Shown in pieces: positions 10,894 through 21,828 of a stretch of DNA of 64,000 nucleotides; within the stretch, counting starts at the first letter, position 1; every line of letters starts with the position of its first letter. The position numbers were made by a program, and so were the translations under genes. Source of the DNA: Bacteroidales bacterium (lineage in GTDB: Bacteria; Bacteroidota; Bacteroidia; Bacteroidales; GWA2-32-17). The notes under the pieces were generated by a model. It was not told where the DNA came from, searched no databases, and worked only from the letters and a program-made list of their open reading frames with translations. The stretch covers positions 1 through 64,000 of the forward strand of contig JAOAFV010000021.1 in the NCBI GenBank assembly GCA_026416095.1, read 5' to 3'.

Positions 10894-11915
10894 GACTGTT
10901 TAGAAGTATTGAATAAAGCTTCTCTTACTTTCGATGCAATTTCATTAAGCAGTTCAGGATTTTCTTTTAGCATTTGTTTAACGCTATCGCGGCCTTGTCC
11001 AAGTTTAATTTCATTATATGCATACCATGAACCACTTTTCTTTATAATATTTTTCTCAACACCAAGATCGATTACTTCTCCTACAAAAGAAATACCTTCA
11101 CCAAAAAGAATATCGAACTCAGCACTTTTAAAAGGTGAAGCTACTTTGTTTTTAACTACTTTAACTTTAACTCTATTTCCGTATGTTTCTTCGCCTTCTT
11201 TAATTTGACTTATTTTTCTAATATCTAAGCGAACAGATGAGTAAAATTTTAAGGCATTGCCCCCTGTAGTTGTTTCAGGATTACCAAAAAGTACACCTAT
11301 TTTTTCGCGCAATTGGTTAATAAAAATACAGCATGTTTTAGTTTTACTTATACTTGCATTTAGCTTACGAAGAGCTTGCGACATTAGCCTTGCTTGTAAA
11401 CCTAGTTTAGCATCGCCCATTTCACCTTCTAGCTCTGCTTTGGGGGTAAGAGCTGCAACAGAATCTATTACTATTACATCTATTGCACCACTTCTAATTA
11501 AGGAATCGGCTATTTCTAAAGCTTGCTCTCCAAAATCGGGCTGAGAGATAAAAAGATTATTTAAATCAACTCCTAATTTTTCGGCATAATTTCTGTCGAA
11601 AGCATGCTCAGCATCGATATATGCAGCAATTCCGCCTGCTTTTTGAGCTTCGGCAATAGCATGTATTGCAAGAGTTGTTTTACCCGACGCTTCCGGACCA
11701 AATATTTCTATAATTCTTCCTCTGGGGTATCCTCCAACTCCCAAGGCATAATCGAGAGATAAGCTACCCGATGGTATAACTTCGACTTCGGCAAATCGCT
11801 CATCGCCAAGTTTCATTATGGAACCTTTTCCATGTTCTTTTTCTATTTTATCAATCGCTGCATTTAAGGCTTTTAATTTTTCTTTTAGTTGGTCTTTTAG
11901 TTGGTCTTTGTCCAT
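10890..11915 (-). CDS. recA: Recombinase RecA
   Basis: [14 protein letters not shown] Walker [34 protein letters not shown]. Confidence 0.98.
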   Translation of the reverse strand: MDKDQLKDQLKEKLKALNAAIDKIEKEHGKGSIMKLGDERFAEVEVIPSGSLSLDYALGVGGYPRGRIIEIFGPEASGKTTLAIHAIAEAQKAGGIAAYIDAEHAFDRNYAEKLGVDLNNLFISQPDFGEQALEIADSLIRSGAIDVIVIDSVAALTPKAELEGEMGDAKLGLQARLMSQALRKLNASISKTKTCCIFINQLREKIGVLFGNPETTTGGNALKFYSSVRLDIRKISQIKEGEETYGNRVKVKVVKNKVASPFKSAEFDILFGEGISFVGEVIDLGVEKNIIKKSGSWYAYNEIKLGQGRDSVKQMLKENPELLNEIASKVREALFNTSKQS

Positions 11916-11933
11916 GTTAAATTATTTTACTTT

Positions 11934-11941
11934 CAAAAGTA
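11934..11941 (-). promoter_or_regulatory. Candidate Bacteroidota -7 element (TACTTTTG) upstream of recA
   Basis: Matches TAnnTTTG on minus strand just upstream of the recA start. Confidence 0.45.
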
Positions 11942-12108
11942 ATCGAATTTTTCATATTATAAAATGATCTTATTATAAATTCCTTGTATTATGAATTTTT
12001 GTAACATAATAGATAGTTAACTCGAAAAAAGGGGTATACTATTTATTCCCGCAAAATTAAAATATGTACTTACAAACATAAATTCATTTAATCAAATCTC
12101 TATGAAGA

Positions 12109-12570
12109 CTATTTTATTATCTCAAAATTTTCTTGAGTTGTTATTTTTTCGCAATATTTACATTTTAGTGAAACATTTTTTTTATCGATAACATAAAAAA
12201 AAGTTCTAATTTGTTCATGATTTGTAATACATTTAGGGTTCATGCATTTTACAATTCCTTCAATAGTATCGGGTACTTCTACAATTTTTTTCTCAACTAC
12301 TTCGTAATTTCTAATAATATTTATTTTTGCTTGAGGAGCAAACAGTGCAATTTTATTTAAATCGTGTTCATCTGGGAATTTTTCAGAAATTTTAATAATT
12401 CCTTTCTTACCAAGTTTTTCGCTTCTCAAATTACAACCAATAGTGATAGGTGTATCAATGTTATGTAAATTTAAGATAGATAAAACTTTAAATAAACTAC
12501 GTGCTGGAATATGATCAATAACAGTACCATCTTTAATTGCACTTACAATTAATTCTTTTTTAGAATCCAT
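12109..12570 (-). CDS. pyrI: Aspartate carbamoyltransferase regulatory subunit
   Basis: VSAIKDGTVIDHIPA; zinc site CMNPKCITN...CKYCEK; adjacent to pyrB. Confidence 0.95.
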   Translation of the reverse strand: MDSKKELIVSAIKDGTVIDHIPARSLFKVLSILNLHNIDTPITIGCNLRSEKLGKKGIIKISEKFPDEHDLNKIALFAPQAKINIIRNYEVVEKKIVEVPDTIEGIVKCMNPKCITNHEQIRTFFYVIDKKNVSLKCKYCEKITTQENFEIIK

Positions 12571-12584
12571 ATTATATGTAAGTT

Positions 12585-13499
12585 TTAATTTAATCCAAGT
12601 ATTATGCTAATAATAGCCATTCTTGTAAACACACCATAAAGAGCTTGTTGAAAATAATATGCTTTGTCTGTTTCATCAACATCTACACTAATTTCGTTAA
12701 CACGAGGTAATGGGTGTAATATTTTCATATTCTTTTTAGTATTTTTAAGCATATCTGCTTTTATTATATAAGCATTTTTTACTTTTTCATATTCCATGGG
12801 GTCGGAGAATCGTTCTCTTTGAACTCGTGTAACATAAACTATATCTGACACTGGCAAATATTCATTAATGTCGCTACTTTCGTAATATTTAATATTTTTT
12901 TCTTCGATAAAGATTTTATATTCGTAAGGTAGTTTTAGTTCTTCAGGTGAAACTAAATAGAAAGTAGGATTAAAATAAGAAAGAGCTTGTATAAGAGAAT
13001 GGACAGTTCTGCCATATTTAAGATCGCCTACTAATGTTATAGAGAGGTTTTCGAGGGTAGCTTGTGACTGTTTTATTGTAAATAAATCGAGTAAACATTG
13101 TGTTGGGTGCTGATTAGCACCATCGCCAGCGTTAATAACAGGCACAGGAGAAACTTCTGCTGCCCATCGGGCACTCCCTTCCAGCGGATGACGAATTACA
13201 ATTAAGTCGGCATATTGAGCTACAGTTAAAATAGTATCTTTTAATGACTCGCCTTTCTGAACACTTGAAGACGAAGGATCGCTAAAGCCTATTATTCTAC
13301 CTCCCATTCTTTGCACTGCACTCTCAAAACTTAAGCGAGTACGTGTTGATGGCTCAAAAAAAAGAGTAGCTATTATTTTGCCTTTTAAAACATCATTATA
13401 TGCTTCTGGATTATTGTAATAATATTCGGCAAGATTAATAATCTGTAAATATTCTTCTTTTTTAAAATCACTTATCGAAATAAGATCTTTACCTTTCAT
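12585..13499 (-). CDS. pyrB: Aspartate carbamoyltransferase catalytic subunit
   Basis: FFEPSTRTRLSFESA, HPTQCLLDLFTI, HPLPRVNEI. Confidence 0.97.
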   Translation of the reverse strand: MKGKDLISISDFKKEEYLQIINLAEYYYNNPEAYNDVLKGKIIATLFFEPSTRTRLSFESAVQRMGGRIIGFSDPSSSSVQKGESLKDTILTVAQYADLIVIRHPLEGSARWAAEVSPVPVINAGDGANQHPTQCLLDLFTIKQSQATLENLSITLVGDLKYGRTVHSLIQALSYFNPTFYLVSPEELKLPYEYKIFIEEKNIKYYESSDINEYLPVSDIVYVTRVQRERFSDPMEYEKVKNAYIIKADMLKNTKKNMKILHPLPRVNEISVDVDETDKAYYFQQALYGVFTRMAIISIILGLN

Positions 13500-13506
13500 A
13501 ACTTTT

Positions 13507-14412
13507 TTATATATTTAAGTTATTTAATGCTAATAGGTAAATTGCGTTATACATTTCAGTAATATCATAAAGCGATGCAACTTCAAGAGGAGAATGATTA
13601 TTTTGAACAGGAATACCAATGAAAGCCCATTCTATTGGGTAAGGACATTTAGCAATTAAAGCGCCATCGCTTTGCCCAAAATCTTCTATTTCACGTTGAA
13701 GTTTTACATTATTCATTTTCAAAAAATGTTCAATTTTCCTAACAAAATTAATAGACGGAATAGCTTCATCTTTATAAGTTAATGCTATTCCATTAGATAG
13801 TTTAACTCTTGGTGTAGCTATTGTTGCATCGCATATTATTGCTTTTCTAATTTTAAATTCTTCAAAAATAAATTTACTTAATTTAATTGTTGTTCCACCG
13901 CATATTTCTTCATCGGTTGAAAACGCTAACAAAATATTTTCTACATTCTCTAATGCTTTAAGTGCAAGAAATAAACAGATTCTGTTATCTATATATGTAC
14001 TATATAATAAATCATCTTTGATGTGTGTTTTTTGTTTATAAGTAAAAAAAACTCCAGGTTCAATAAATGTTTGCGAGAAAGAAATTTTATACTTTGGTCC
14101 ATACATTAATGCATAATAATTTTCGTTATTTTCAGAAACAATTTGAAAAGGTTGTTCATCAACATTAATATGACCAATATTTAATAAAATATTTTCATGT
14201 TGCGAAATAAATCCTACTGTATCTACATGAATAAAAAAAACAAAAGAAGGATTTCCTTTTCGAATCACTAATGAATCGCCAACCCTGTATTTATGTAAGG
14301 AATTATTCACGTGTTTTTGAATATAATTAATTATTTTTTCTGCATTTCCCGAAGGTGCATGAACCGAAGATACTTCATAAATTAAATTATAATCTTTATG
14401 AAAATCTAACAT
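13507..14412 (-). CDS. M42/M20-like metallopeptidase (aminopeptidase)
   Basis: Metal-ligand pattern HVDTVG ... YIDNR ... STDEEICGGT ... CDATI ... NNHSPLE. Confidence 0.75.
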   Translation of the reverse strand: MLDFHKDYNLIYEVSSVHAPSGNAEKIINYIQKHVNNSLHKYRVGDSLVIRKGNPSFVFFIHVDTVGFISQHENILLNIGHINVDEQPFQIVSENNENYYALMYGPKYKISFSQTFIEPGVFFTYKQKTHIKDDLLYSTYIDNRICLFLALKALENVENILLAFSTDEEICGGTTIKLSKFIFEEFKIRKAIICDATIATPRVKLSNGIALTYKDEAIPSINFVRKIEHFLKMNNVKLQREIEDFGQSDGALIAKCPYPIEWAFIGIPVQNNHSPLEVASLYDITEMYNAIYLLALNNLNI

Positions 14413-14973
14413 TAAATACCTTAACTTTATTTAATCTAATAATTTTTCTATTTAAAGGTACACTAATACACAAGTTTACGATAAAATCTACTATTTTGTA
14501 ATAATAAATTATGTACATTTCATTAATATATTACACATAAGGTATGAATGCTTTGTAAGCATATTAAGTTTATATTTACTGTAAAGTTTTAATTTTTTTA
14601 AATAACAAAAACATTTATAATTCCACTCTCTATTAACACCTATTAAACCTGATGTACTTGAACTAATTCCAATAAAAAATAATGTTTTATTATATTTTCT
14701 TGATGAATTATTAATATTTTCTGAATTATTTGGATCTATTGTATTGTTAAAAAAAAATTTAATTTGAAAATTCATTTTATTTTGTTTTAAAAGAGGTATA
14801 CATAAAACATCTACTATTGGTTTCACCATAATTATAATTTATGTGGAGTAAAACTTCACCATCACAATTAAGAGTTATTCCATTAAAATTATCATTCTTA
14901 ATTTTGCATTTACTCATTTATTATCAACTTTAAACATTCTTTATAAATAAAATACCACTTTAAAGCTTTTAAA

Positions 14974-16401
14974 TTACAATTTTAGTTTTCTTTCAATCTC
15001 TTCGATTTGTTGTTTAAATTTTTTATTTGTTTCCATTAAATTTTTAATTGCTTTACATGCATGAAGCACAGTAGCATGGTCTTTTCCACCGACTATTGAA
15101 CCAATTACACTCAACGATTTTTTAGTATACATTCGTGCAAAAAACATTATTATTTGACGAGCTTGTACTATTTCGTGTTTACGAGTTTTCTGTTTTAACA
15201 TTTCGGGGGTTATATCGAAGTATTCGCAAACAACTTTCTGAATAAAATCGATAGACATTTCGTATTTGGTATTTTTTACAATTTTATCGACAATGCTTTT
15301 AGCAAGATCGAGGGTAATGGCCTTTCTATTGAGGGTAGATTGAGCAAGTAAAGATATTAGAGCACCTTCTAACTCTCGTACATTAGTTGTAATGTGAGCA
15401 GCAATATATTCAAGTACTTCATCTTGTATATCGATACCATCGTTATAAACTTTTCTTTTTAAGATGGCTAAGCGGGTTTCATAATCTGGTATTTGCAAGT
15501 CGGCAGCGAGGCCCCACTTAAAACGTGACAAAATTCGTGGCTCAAAACCAGACAATTCGGCAGGAGGTCTGTCGGCTGTAAATACAAGCTGTTTATTAAA
15601 CTGATGTAAATAATTAAAAATTTGAAATAATATTTCTTGGGTTTTATCTTTACCTGCTAAATCATGAACATCGTCTATAATAAGCACATCAATTATTTGG
15701 TAAAATTGAACAAAATCAGTGAATTTATTATTTTTTACAGCATCTACATATTGAGTATAAAACTTATGCGAAGGAACATATAATACAATTTTATCGGGAT
15801 GACGACGTTTTGTTTCTATTCCAATTGCTTGACATAAGTGTGATTTTCCTAATCCATTTGCACTATATATGAATAATGGATTAAAATGAGTTGAGCCAGG
15901 GTTAGTGGCAACAGCATAGCCAGCTGCTCTTGCCAAACGATTACAGTCGCCTTCAATAAAATTTTCAAAAGTATAAGCAGGATTTATTTGAGGATCTATA
16001 TTTATCTTTTTTATGCCAGGAATTAAAAAAGGATTGGGTATATTTTTTTCCGAAATATCTAATGGATATCTAACTTCTTGATTATGTATATCAACCTTAT
16101 TTTGGGTTGGCATTTTGACAACATAAGGTTGCGAATTTTTATACATTACTATGTTATATTCAAGTTTTGCATCTTCTCCTAATTCTTTTTTTAAAATTTT
16201 ACTTAAAATGTGTATGTATTTTTCTTCTATAAATTCATAAAAAAACTGACTTGGTACCTGAATTGTAAGAACATTATTTTCAAGCTTAACAGGTACAATT
16301 GGCTCGAACCATGTTTTAAATGCAACCGCATTTATATTATCCTTTAATAAAGCCAAACATCTATTCCATACTTCAATATGATTTTTCTTTGTCATTTTCA
16401 A
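14974..16401 (-). CDS. dnaA: Chromosomal replication initiator DnaA
   Basis: NPLFIYSANGLGKSHLCQAIG Walker A, VLIIDDVHDLAGKDKTQEILF, ITTNVRELEGAL, KDHATVLHACK DNA-binding signature. Confidence 0.97.
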   Translation of the reverse strand: MKMTKKNHIEVWNRCLALLKDNINAVAFKTWFEPIVPVKLENNVLTIQVPSQFFYEFIEEKYIHILSKILKKELGEDAKLEYNIVMYKNSQPYVVKMPTQNKVDIHNQEVRYPLDISEKNIPNPFLIPGIKKINIDPQINPAYTFENFIEGDCNRLARAAGYAVATNPGSTHFNPLFIYSANGLGKSHLCQAIGIETKRRHPDKIVLYVPSHKFYTQYVDAVKNNKFTDFVQFYQIIDVLIIDDVHDLAGKDKTQEILFQIFNYLHQFNKQLVFTADRPPAELSGFEPRILSRFKWGLAADLQIPDYETRLAILKRKVYNDGIDIQDEVLEYIAAHITTNVRELEGALISLLAQSTLNRKAITLDLAKSIVDKIVKNTKYEMSIDFIQKVVCEYFDITPEMLKQKTRKHEIVQARQIIMFFARMYTKKSLSVIGSIVGGKDHATVLHACKAIKNLMETNKKFKQQIEEIERKLKL

Positions 16402-16658
16402 TAACTTATTTTAAGGGGGAAACGCAAATTTTTTCTTTACAATATTCACAATTTTTTCCTTAAAAAAAAAATTTTTTCATATTGATTTTTTAAAAAAGTT
16501 TTTTATACAGCACTCTACTATTAGGCATTTCAGTATATCTTTTTACAAAATTGATTTTTTGTCGCATCAATTTAGTTACTTCTATAAAAACTTTAAATTT
16601 TTCTTCAATTATGTAATTACACAAAAAGAAACTTTGTTAGAAAGATATAACAAACCAT

Positions 16659-17936
16659 TTAATAATAAAAATTTTCTCCTTTTGTTTTAACTACAAAAGC
16701 ATCGGGAAATAAATGTATAATGTTCTTTCTTAAAGAATCTGCATCATGTTTATTATAAAACTTACCAACAGTATATTTATACCTGTTATTGTGAAAAAAA
16801 ACTTTAACATCTTTTATTCCCTTAAATTCTTCTTCATTTATTATTTGTTTTTTTGAACTACGAATTTGCACTCTATAAACTAAAGTAGTATCAGATTCAA
16901 CATTAATATAGGAAGTTGAATCAGGAATATTTTTATTATATTTTTTTTTGTTTTGAGTATTTTCATCCAATATTACTGTTTTGCCAAAATCGAATATACT
17001 AAAATGTACATAACGTTTTGGATTTTCTCTTATATCTTTTAGCAATTTATCTAAATCGCGAGCACTTTTTTCTAGTTGAAAATATAATTCTTCATTGTGA
17101 ACAAGTAATCCAAGGGTACCTTTACCTTTTTCTATTTTTTCGAGAATATTATTTGCTCTTGCAAGTGATTGCTGCGCATTATAAATTACACTACTTATAT
17201 TTGCTTTTCTTAATGTATCTGTAATACTCGATAAGTTAGCAATGATGTTATTAATTAGATCATTATTTTTTTGAAAGTTGTAAGAAATAGATTCTATATT
17301 TGAAATAATTCTAACCAATGCATATTTTTCACTTGCCACGAGGGTATCTAGTATTACAGCAGAATGTTCTATACTCGATAATGTTTTTCGTAAAGAAGCA
17401 ATCGAGGTTGAAATATTATAGCGAGTATTTGGATCTAAAATACTTCTCACAGCTACTACCATTGAATCGATCGATTTAATTAGATTTTCAGCTTTTATTT
17501 TAAGAGGCAAGACTTGAGCACTAACTTGTTCTTTTAAATCAGCTTCAACCTGCGAAATAAGAGTATCTCCTTCTTTGTAATATTCTTTTTCGTTCGATAA
17601 AATTATTCTAATAGCTCTGTTACCCATTATATCTGCACTATATATTTCGGCAATACTTGAAACTGGTATTAAATATTTTTTATCAATTTTTAATTCAACT
17701 ATAATTCGTCTGTAATCGTTTTTAGAAAAATCTATCTTACCTACTCTACCTATTTCTATTCCATTTAAGAAAATAGAAGACGATTGTTTTAATCCTTCTA
17801 TAGAATTATATAATGCATAATACGAACAGTCTTTTTTAAGAATATCGAGCCCCTTTAGAAAATTATAACCCCATATAAAAAGGGCAAGAATAATAATAAA
17901 AACAATAGCTATTGTTATTTCTTTAGGTATTTTCAT
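16659..17936 (-). CDS. MCE/MlaD-domain protein with C-terminal SPOR-like domain
   Basis: N-terminal TM then YNSIEGLKQSSSIFLNGIEIGRVGKI (MCE); C-terminal VQIRSSKKQ...DAFVVKTKGENF aligns with the neighbouring amidase SPOR tail. Confidence 0.85.
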   Translation of the reverse strand: MKIPKEITIAIVFIIILALFIWGYNFLKGLDILKKDCSYYALYNSIEGLKQSSSIFLNGIEIGRVGKIDFSKNDYRRIIVELKIDKKYLIPVSSIAEIYSADIMGNRAIRIILSNEKEYYKEGDTLISQVEADLKEQVSAQVLPLKIKAENLIKSIDSMVVAVRSILDPNTRYNISTSIASLRKTLSSIEHSAVILDTLVASEKYALVRIISNIESISYNFQKNNDLINNIIANLSSITDTLRKANISSVIYNAQQSLARANNILEKIEKGKGTLGLLVHNEELYFQLEKSARDLDKLLKDIRENPKRYVHFSIFDFGKTVILDENTQNKKKYNKNIPDSTSYINVESDTTLVYRVQIRSSKKQIINEEEFKGIKDVKVFFHNNRYKYTVGKFYNKHDADSLRKNIIHLFPDAFVVKTKGENFYY

Positions 17937-19240
17937 TACTTTCTTTCATTAACTATTCTCAATGCTTCTTTAATAGGAATTTTTATTCCGTTTTTAATTG
18001 ATACAATAAAAGCATCTTCGTATTGTTTACGTATTTCTGATATTCTATTTAAAGCTTCGTTATAACTTCTTGTTCTACAACACATGTATTTATATGCGTT
18101 ATCAAAATAAAATTCTTCAACTTTAATATTTTCCTGAAATTTTTCTTTAGGTACCCTTTTTACAGAAGACATTATTTGTATTAAAAAATATACAGTATCA
18201 TTGTATATAGCACTAACTAATTTTTCAAGCGACTTCTGAAATTTATCTTCTTTATAAATAGTATCCATATTACATATTGCTTTTTTGGCTGTATAATCTT
18301 TATAAATTAACGAATCATTCAAAGTTTTATTTTCGATTTTAGAATCTTCTTTTTTAGAATCTTCTTTCTTTAAACTCTTGCTTTTATTAATTATATTAGC
18401 TTCTAATTTACAATTTATTATACTATCTTTTTCAATATAATCTTCATTTTCTGCTAATAACTTATAATTAGCATTTTCGATATAATTTTTATATCTAACT
18501 ATAGCATTGTATAAACACCTTGCATACTTGTAATGATTTTTCTCATCTTTCAAATAATTTCTTTCACTTTCATTGGTTATAAACCCTATTTCGGTGAGAA
18601 CGGCTGGCATAGTAGTTTTCCATAAAACAAGAAAGCCTGCTTGTTTTACACCTCTTTCTTCAAAATTAAGTTTTTTATACTCTTCCTGAATAAAAGAAGC
18701 AACACTTATGCTTAAGTCCATATTTGCACTTTGGTATAAGGTAAATATTATATAGGCTTCTGGGGAATAAGGATCAAAACCATCGTACTCTTCTTTATAA
18801 TTATCTTCTTTAAGTATAACAGCATTTTCGGCTATAGCAACTTCCAGATTCGACGACGATTTTGATAATCCCATTATATAAGTTTCTGTACCATATATTT
18901 CACTCTTTTTACTGGCATTTACATGTATGCACAAAAATAAATCGGCTTTATTTTCATTTGCAATTTTCGCCCTTTTGTGTAATTCGACAAACTCATCGGT
19001 ACGACGAGTATAAATAACCTTAACATCTGGTAAATTTTTTTCTATTAACTCCCCTAACTTAAGAGCAACTGAAAGAGTAATATCTTTTTCTTTTATACCA
19101 TTATATGTAGCGCCAGGATCTTTTCCGCCATGACCCGGATCAATAACAATAACATCTACTTTTTTGTCGATAATCTGACAAAATAATTTATTTATTAAAA
19201 TTAAGTTTATTATAACCAATTTTATATATAAAAAATTCAT
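17936..19240 (-). CDS. N-acetylmuramoyl-L-alanine amidase (Amidase_3) with C-terminal SPOR-like domain
   Basis: VIVIDPGHGGKDPGATYNGIKEKDITL; CIHVNASK; AVLTEIGFITNESE; C-terminal IQIMSSVKR...DAFIVSIKNG. Confidence 0.93.
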   Translation of the reverse strand: MNFLYIKLVIINLILINKLFCQIIDKKVDVIVIDPGHGGKDPGATYNGIKEKDITLSVALKLGELIEKNLPDVKVIYTRRTDEFVELHKRAKIANENKADLFLCIHVNASKKSEIYGTETYIMGLSKSSSNLEVAIAENAVILKEDNYKEEYDGFDPYSPEAYIIFTLYQSANMDLSISVASFIQEEYKKLNFEERGVKQAGFLVLWKTTMPAVLTEIGFITNESERNYLKDEKNHYKYARCLYNAIVRYKNYIENANYKLLAENEDYIEKDSIINCKLEANIINKSKSLKKEDSKKEDSKIENKTLNDSLIYKDYTAKKAICNMDTIYKEDKFQKSLEKLVSAIYNDTVYFLIQIMSSVKRVPKEKFQENIKVEEFYFDNAYKYMCCRTRSYNEALNRISEIRKQYEDAFIVSIKNGIKIPIKEALRIVNERK

Positions 19241-19277
19241 TAAATTTAATTAGTTTTGGCAATTAATTTTCTAAATT

Positions 19278-21800
19278 TTGCACAAATATACTAAAATATT
19301 AATTCTTTGTCTAATAATAAAAAACTATATTTTTTCGCAAAACGATACTACATATGTTAACATCGACACTACTTTAAAAAAGAATGAAAAGAAAAAAAAT
19401 GTTATAGAAGAACCGATAACATACAAGTGTTCCGACTCATTAATATTTGACCTAAAAATTTCTAAAGCATATCTATATAACAATTCTGAAATTAAATACA
19501 AAGATATGGAACTAAAATCTTATTACATTGAAATTGATTTAAATAAAAACGAAGCATATTCCACGGGTAAAATAGATTCAAACAATATTATTAAAGATAA
19601 ACCAGTTTTTAAAAGCTCAGACGACGAATTTACATCGGAATGGATGAAGTATAACTTTAAAACCAAAAAAGGTTACGTTTACAATGTGTTTACAGAACAG
19701 GCAGGTGGATACTTGCATAGTTATATAACCAAGAAATTAGAAAATAACGACATATGCGTAAAAAATGCAAAATTTACAACCTGCAATTTAGAACATCCAC
19801 ATTTTTATATAAATTTAACAAAAGCCAAGGTAATCCCTAACGATAAAATTGTAACTGGACCTGCTTACCTTGTTATCGAAGATGTGCCACTACCATTAGG
19901 TATTCCTTTCGGTTTTTTTCCTCAAAAGAAAAAAAACAAATCGGGTATCGTATTACCAGAATACGGTGAAGAAGAAATAAGAGGCTTCTTTTTAAAAAAT
20001 GGTGGTTACTATTTAGCAATAAATGATTACAGCGATATAACTATAACTGGCGATATTTACACTAATACATCGTGGGGCGCCACTATTCTTAACAGATATA
20101 AAAAAAGATATAAATTTGATGGTAACCTGTCATTTTCATATAGCATAATTAAAATTGGAGAAAAAGATTTGCCAAATTATCAAGAAAATAAAGCTTACTA
20201 CATAAGATGGAATCACAATCAAGACAGTAAAGCACATCCCTACCACAGATTTAGCGCTAACGTAAATATTGGATCTCAAACTTATAACCAGTTCAACACA
20301 ATTTCTTATGAATCGCGACTAAGAAGTTCAATGCAATCAAGTATTTCATATCAACAAAATTTTCCAAATTTACCTTTTAATTTATCAATCAACCTCCGAC
20401 ACAATCAGAATTATAGCGATTCAACTATTTCTTTAATCATTCCCGATTTATTTTTCTCAATTAACAGGCAAAATGTTTTAAAAAAAATATATTTCTCTGC
20501 CAATAGCTCATTTCAAAATACCTATAATACAAAAGAAAAAGACTTTATTAAAAACCTTCGTTTAAAAAATATGAATAATGGAATAAAGCACAACATACCA
20601 ATAAGTACAAACATAAAATTGTTTAGATACTTTACATTATCGCCAAGCTTTAATTATACCGAACGGTGGTATTTTAATTATATTCAAAAAAATTGGTACA
20701 ACAAATATTTCCTTCAAACCGATACAATTAATGGTTATTTAAAAACCGACACAATTCAAAGATTTATGAGAGCAGGAGAATGGACTTTTGCAACACCATT
20801 AAATACACAAATATATGGATTCTATATGCCAACTAAAACACATGGATGGTTCCAAGGAGTTCGACATTTAATTATTCCCACAATAAATTTTATTTATCGT
20901 CCCGATTATTCAAAAAAATGGTATTATAAGCAAGTTCAAATCGACACAACAGGTAGAACTCAAACATATTCAATATTTTCAAACAATATTTTTGGTTGTC
21001 CTCCGGCTGGAAAATATGGAGTACTTTCTTTTTCATTAAATAACAGTATTGAAATGAAATATAAAAGTAAAAACGATACCTTAAATAAAATTAATAAGTA
21101 TTCTTTATTAGATCAATTATTAATAAGTACAGGTTATAACATTGCAGCTGACAGCATGAAAATGCAACCACTAAGTATAATTGCAAGAACAAATCTTTTA
21201 CAAATACTTAATATAAACTTCAGTTCTTCGCACCAGTGGTATACATACGATAACACGGGCAAGTTTATAAACAAACTACAATGGCATAAAAATAAAAAAA
21301 TAGCTAACCTAACAAATGCAAACTTATCGTTTAACATTACAATAAATCACAACACACTTAAGAAGCAAAAAAAAGAAGAAACTTCATATAAGTCCATTGC
21401 AAAATACACCGACATTACCGAAGAAGAACTAAATAAGTTTATCGATTTTTCTGTGCCATGGTCATTTAACATATCTTACTCTTTAAATTACTTAATTGAT
21501 AAGTATAATTCAGAGAAAGATCTTTATAATTATAAAACTGTTAAAAGCTTACTATTTTCAGGCGATATAAATATAACTAATAAATGGAAACTTTCTGTAT
21601 CTACAGGTTACGACTTTGCCACAAAAAAATTTACATATACAAACCTAAATATTTATCGCGACCTACATTGTTGGGAAATGCGCTTATCGTGGGTGCCTTT
21701 TGGATACTATAAAAGCTATTATTTTCAAATTAATGTAAAATCGTCAATATTACAAGACCTTAAACTAATGAGAAAAAAACCTTTTATAGATTATTTCTAA
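19278..21800 (+). CDS. LptD-like outer-membrane LPS-assembly protein
   Basis: 840-aa beta-barrel-like protein with OstA-type N-terminus (ELKSYYIEIDLNKNEAYSTG...FTSEWMKYNFKTKKGYVYNVFTEQAGGYLHS) and GIPFGFFPQKKKNKSGIVLPEYGE; TTG start. Confidence 0.85.
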   Translation: MHKYTKILILCLIIKNYIFSQNDTTYVNIDTTLKKNEKKKNVIEEPITYKCSDSLIFDLKISKAYLYNNSEIKYKDMELKSYYIEIDLNKNEAYSTGKIDSNNIIKDKPVFKSSDDEFTSEWMKYNFKTKKGYVYNVFTEQAGGYLHSYITKKLENNDICVKNAKFTTCNLEHPHFYINLTKAKVIPNDKIVTGPAYLVIEDVPLPLGIPFGFFPQKKKNKSGIVLPEYGEEEIRGFFLKNGGYYLAINDYSDITITGDIYTNTSWGATILNRYKKRYKFDGNLSFSYSIIKIGEKDLPNYQENKAYYIRWNHNQDSKAHPYHRFSANVNIGSQTYNQFNTISYESRLRSSMQSSISYQQNFPNLPFNLSINLRHNQNYSDSTISLIIPDLFFSINRQNVLKKIYFSANSSFQNTYNTKEKDFIKNLRLKNMNNGIKHNIPISTNIKLFRYFTLSPSFNYTERWYFNYIQKNWYNKYFLQTDTINGYLKTDTIQRFMRAGEWTFATPLNTQIYGFYMPTKTHGWFQGVRHLIIPTINFIYRPDYSKKWYYKQVQIDTTGRTQTYSIFSNNIFGCPPAGKYGVLSFSLNNSIEMKYKSKNDTLNKINKYSLLDQLLISTGYNIAADSMKMQPLSIIARTNLLQILNINFSSSHQWYTYDNTGKFINKLQWHKNKKIANLTNANLSFNITINHNTLKKQKKEETSYKSIAKYTDITEEELNKFIDFSVPWSFNISYSLNYLIDKYNSEKDLYNYKTVKSLLFSGDINITNKWKLSVSTGYDFATKKFTYTNLNIYRDLHCWEMRLSWVPFGYYKSYYFQINVKSSILQDLKLMRKKPFIDYF
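19283..19290 (-). promoter_or_regulatory. Candidate -7 element (TATATTTG) for the amidase-mce operon
   Basis: TAnnTTTG on minus strand ~45 bp upstream of the amidase ATG; lies inside the first codons of the divergent lptD-like ORF. Confidence 0.5.
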
Positions 21801-21806
21801 AATGAG

Positions 21807-21814
21807 TATATTTG
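21807..21814 (+). promoter_or_regulatory. Candidate -7 element (TATATTTG)
   Basis: TAnnTTTG 14 bp upstream of the internal ATG at 21829. Confidence 0.45.
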
Positions 21815-21828
21815 CAAAAATTCATATT

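Noticed and set aside
10909-11544. ORFs on + strand antisense to recA (10909-11208, 11257-11544)
   Set aside because: Entirely opposite a highly conserved gene; typical shadow ORFs.
14509-14829. 106-aa ORF between the M42-like peptidase and dnaA
   Set aside because: Composition and content look non-coding, with no recognisable motif; possibly chance or decayed sequence.
16402-16658. Possible oriC upstream of dnaA
   Set aside because: AT-rich, but only one near-match DnaA box (ATATTCACA at 16442-16450) and no cluster; insufficient support without GC-skew data.
18332-18372. Short ~15-bp tandem repeat inside the amidase gene (KKEDS KKEDS)
   Set aside because: Low-complexity linker coding repeat; not a separate element.
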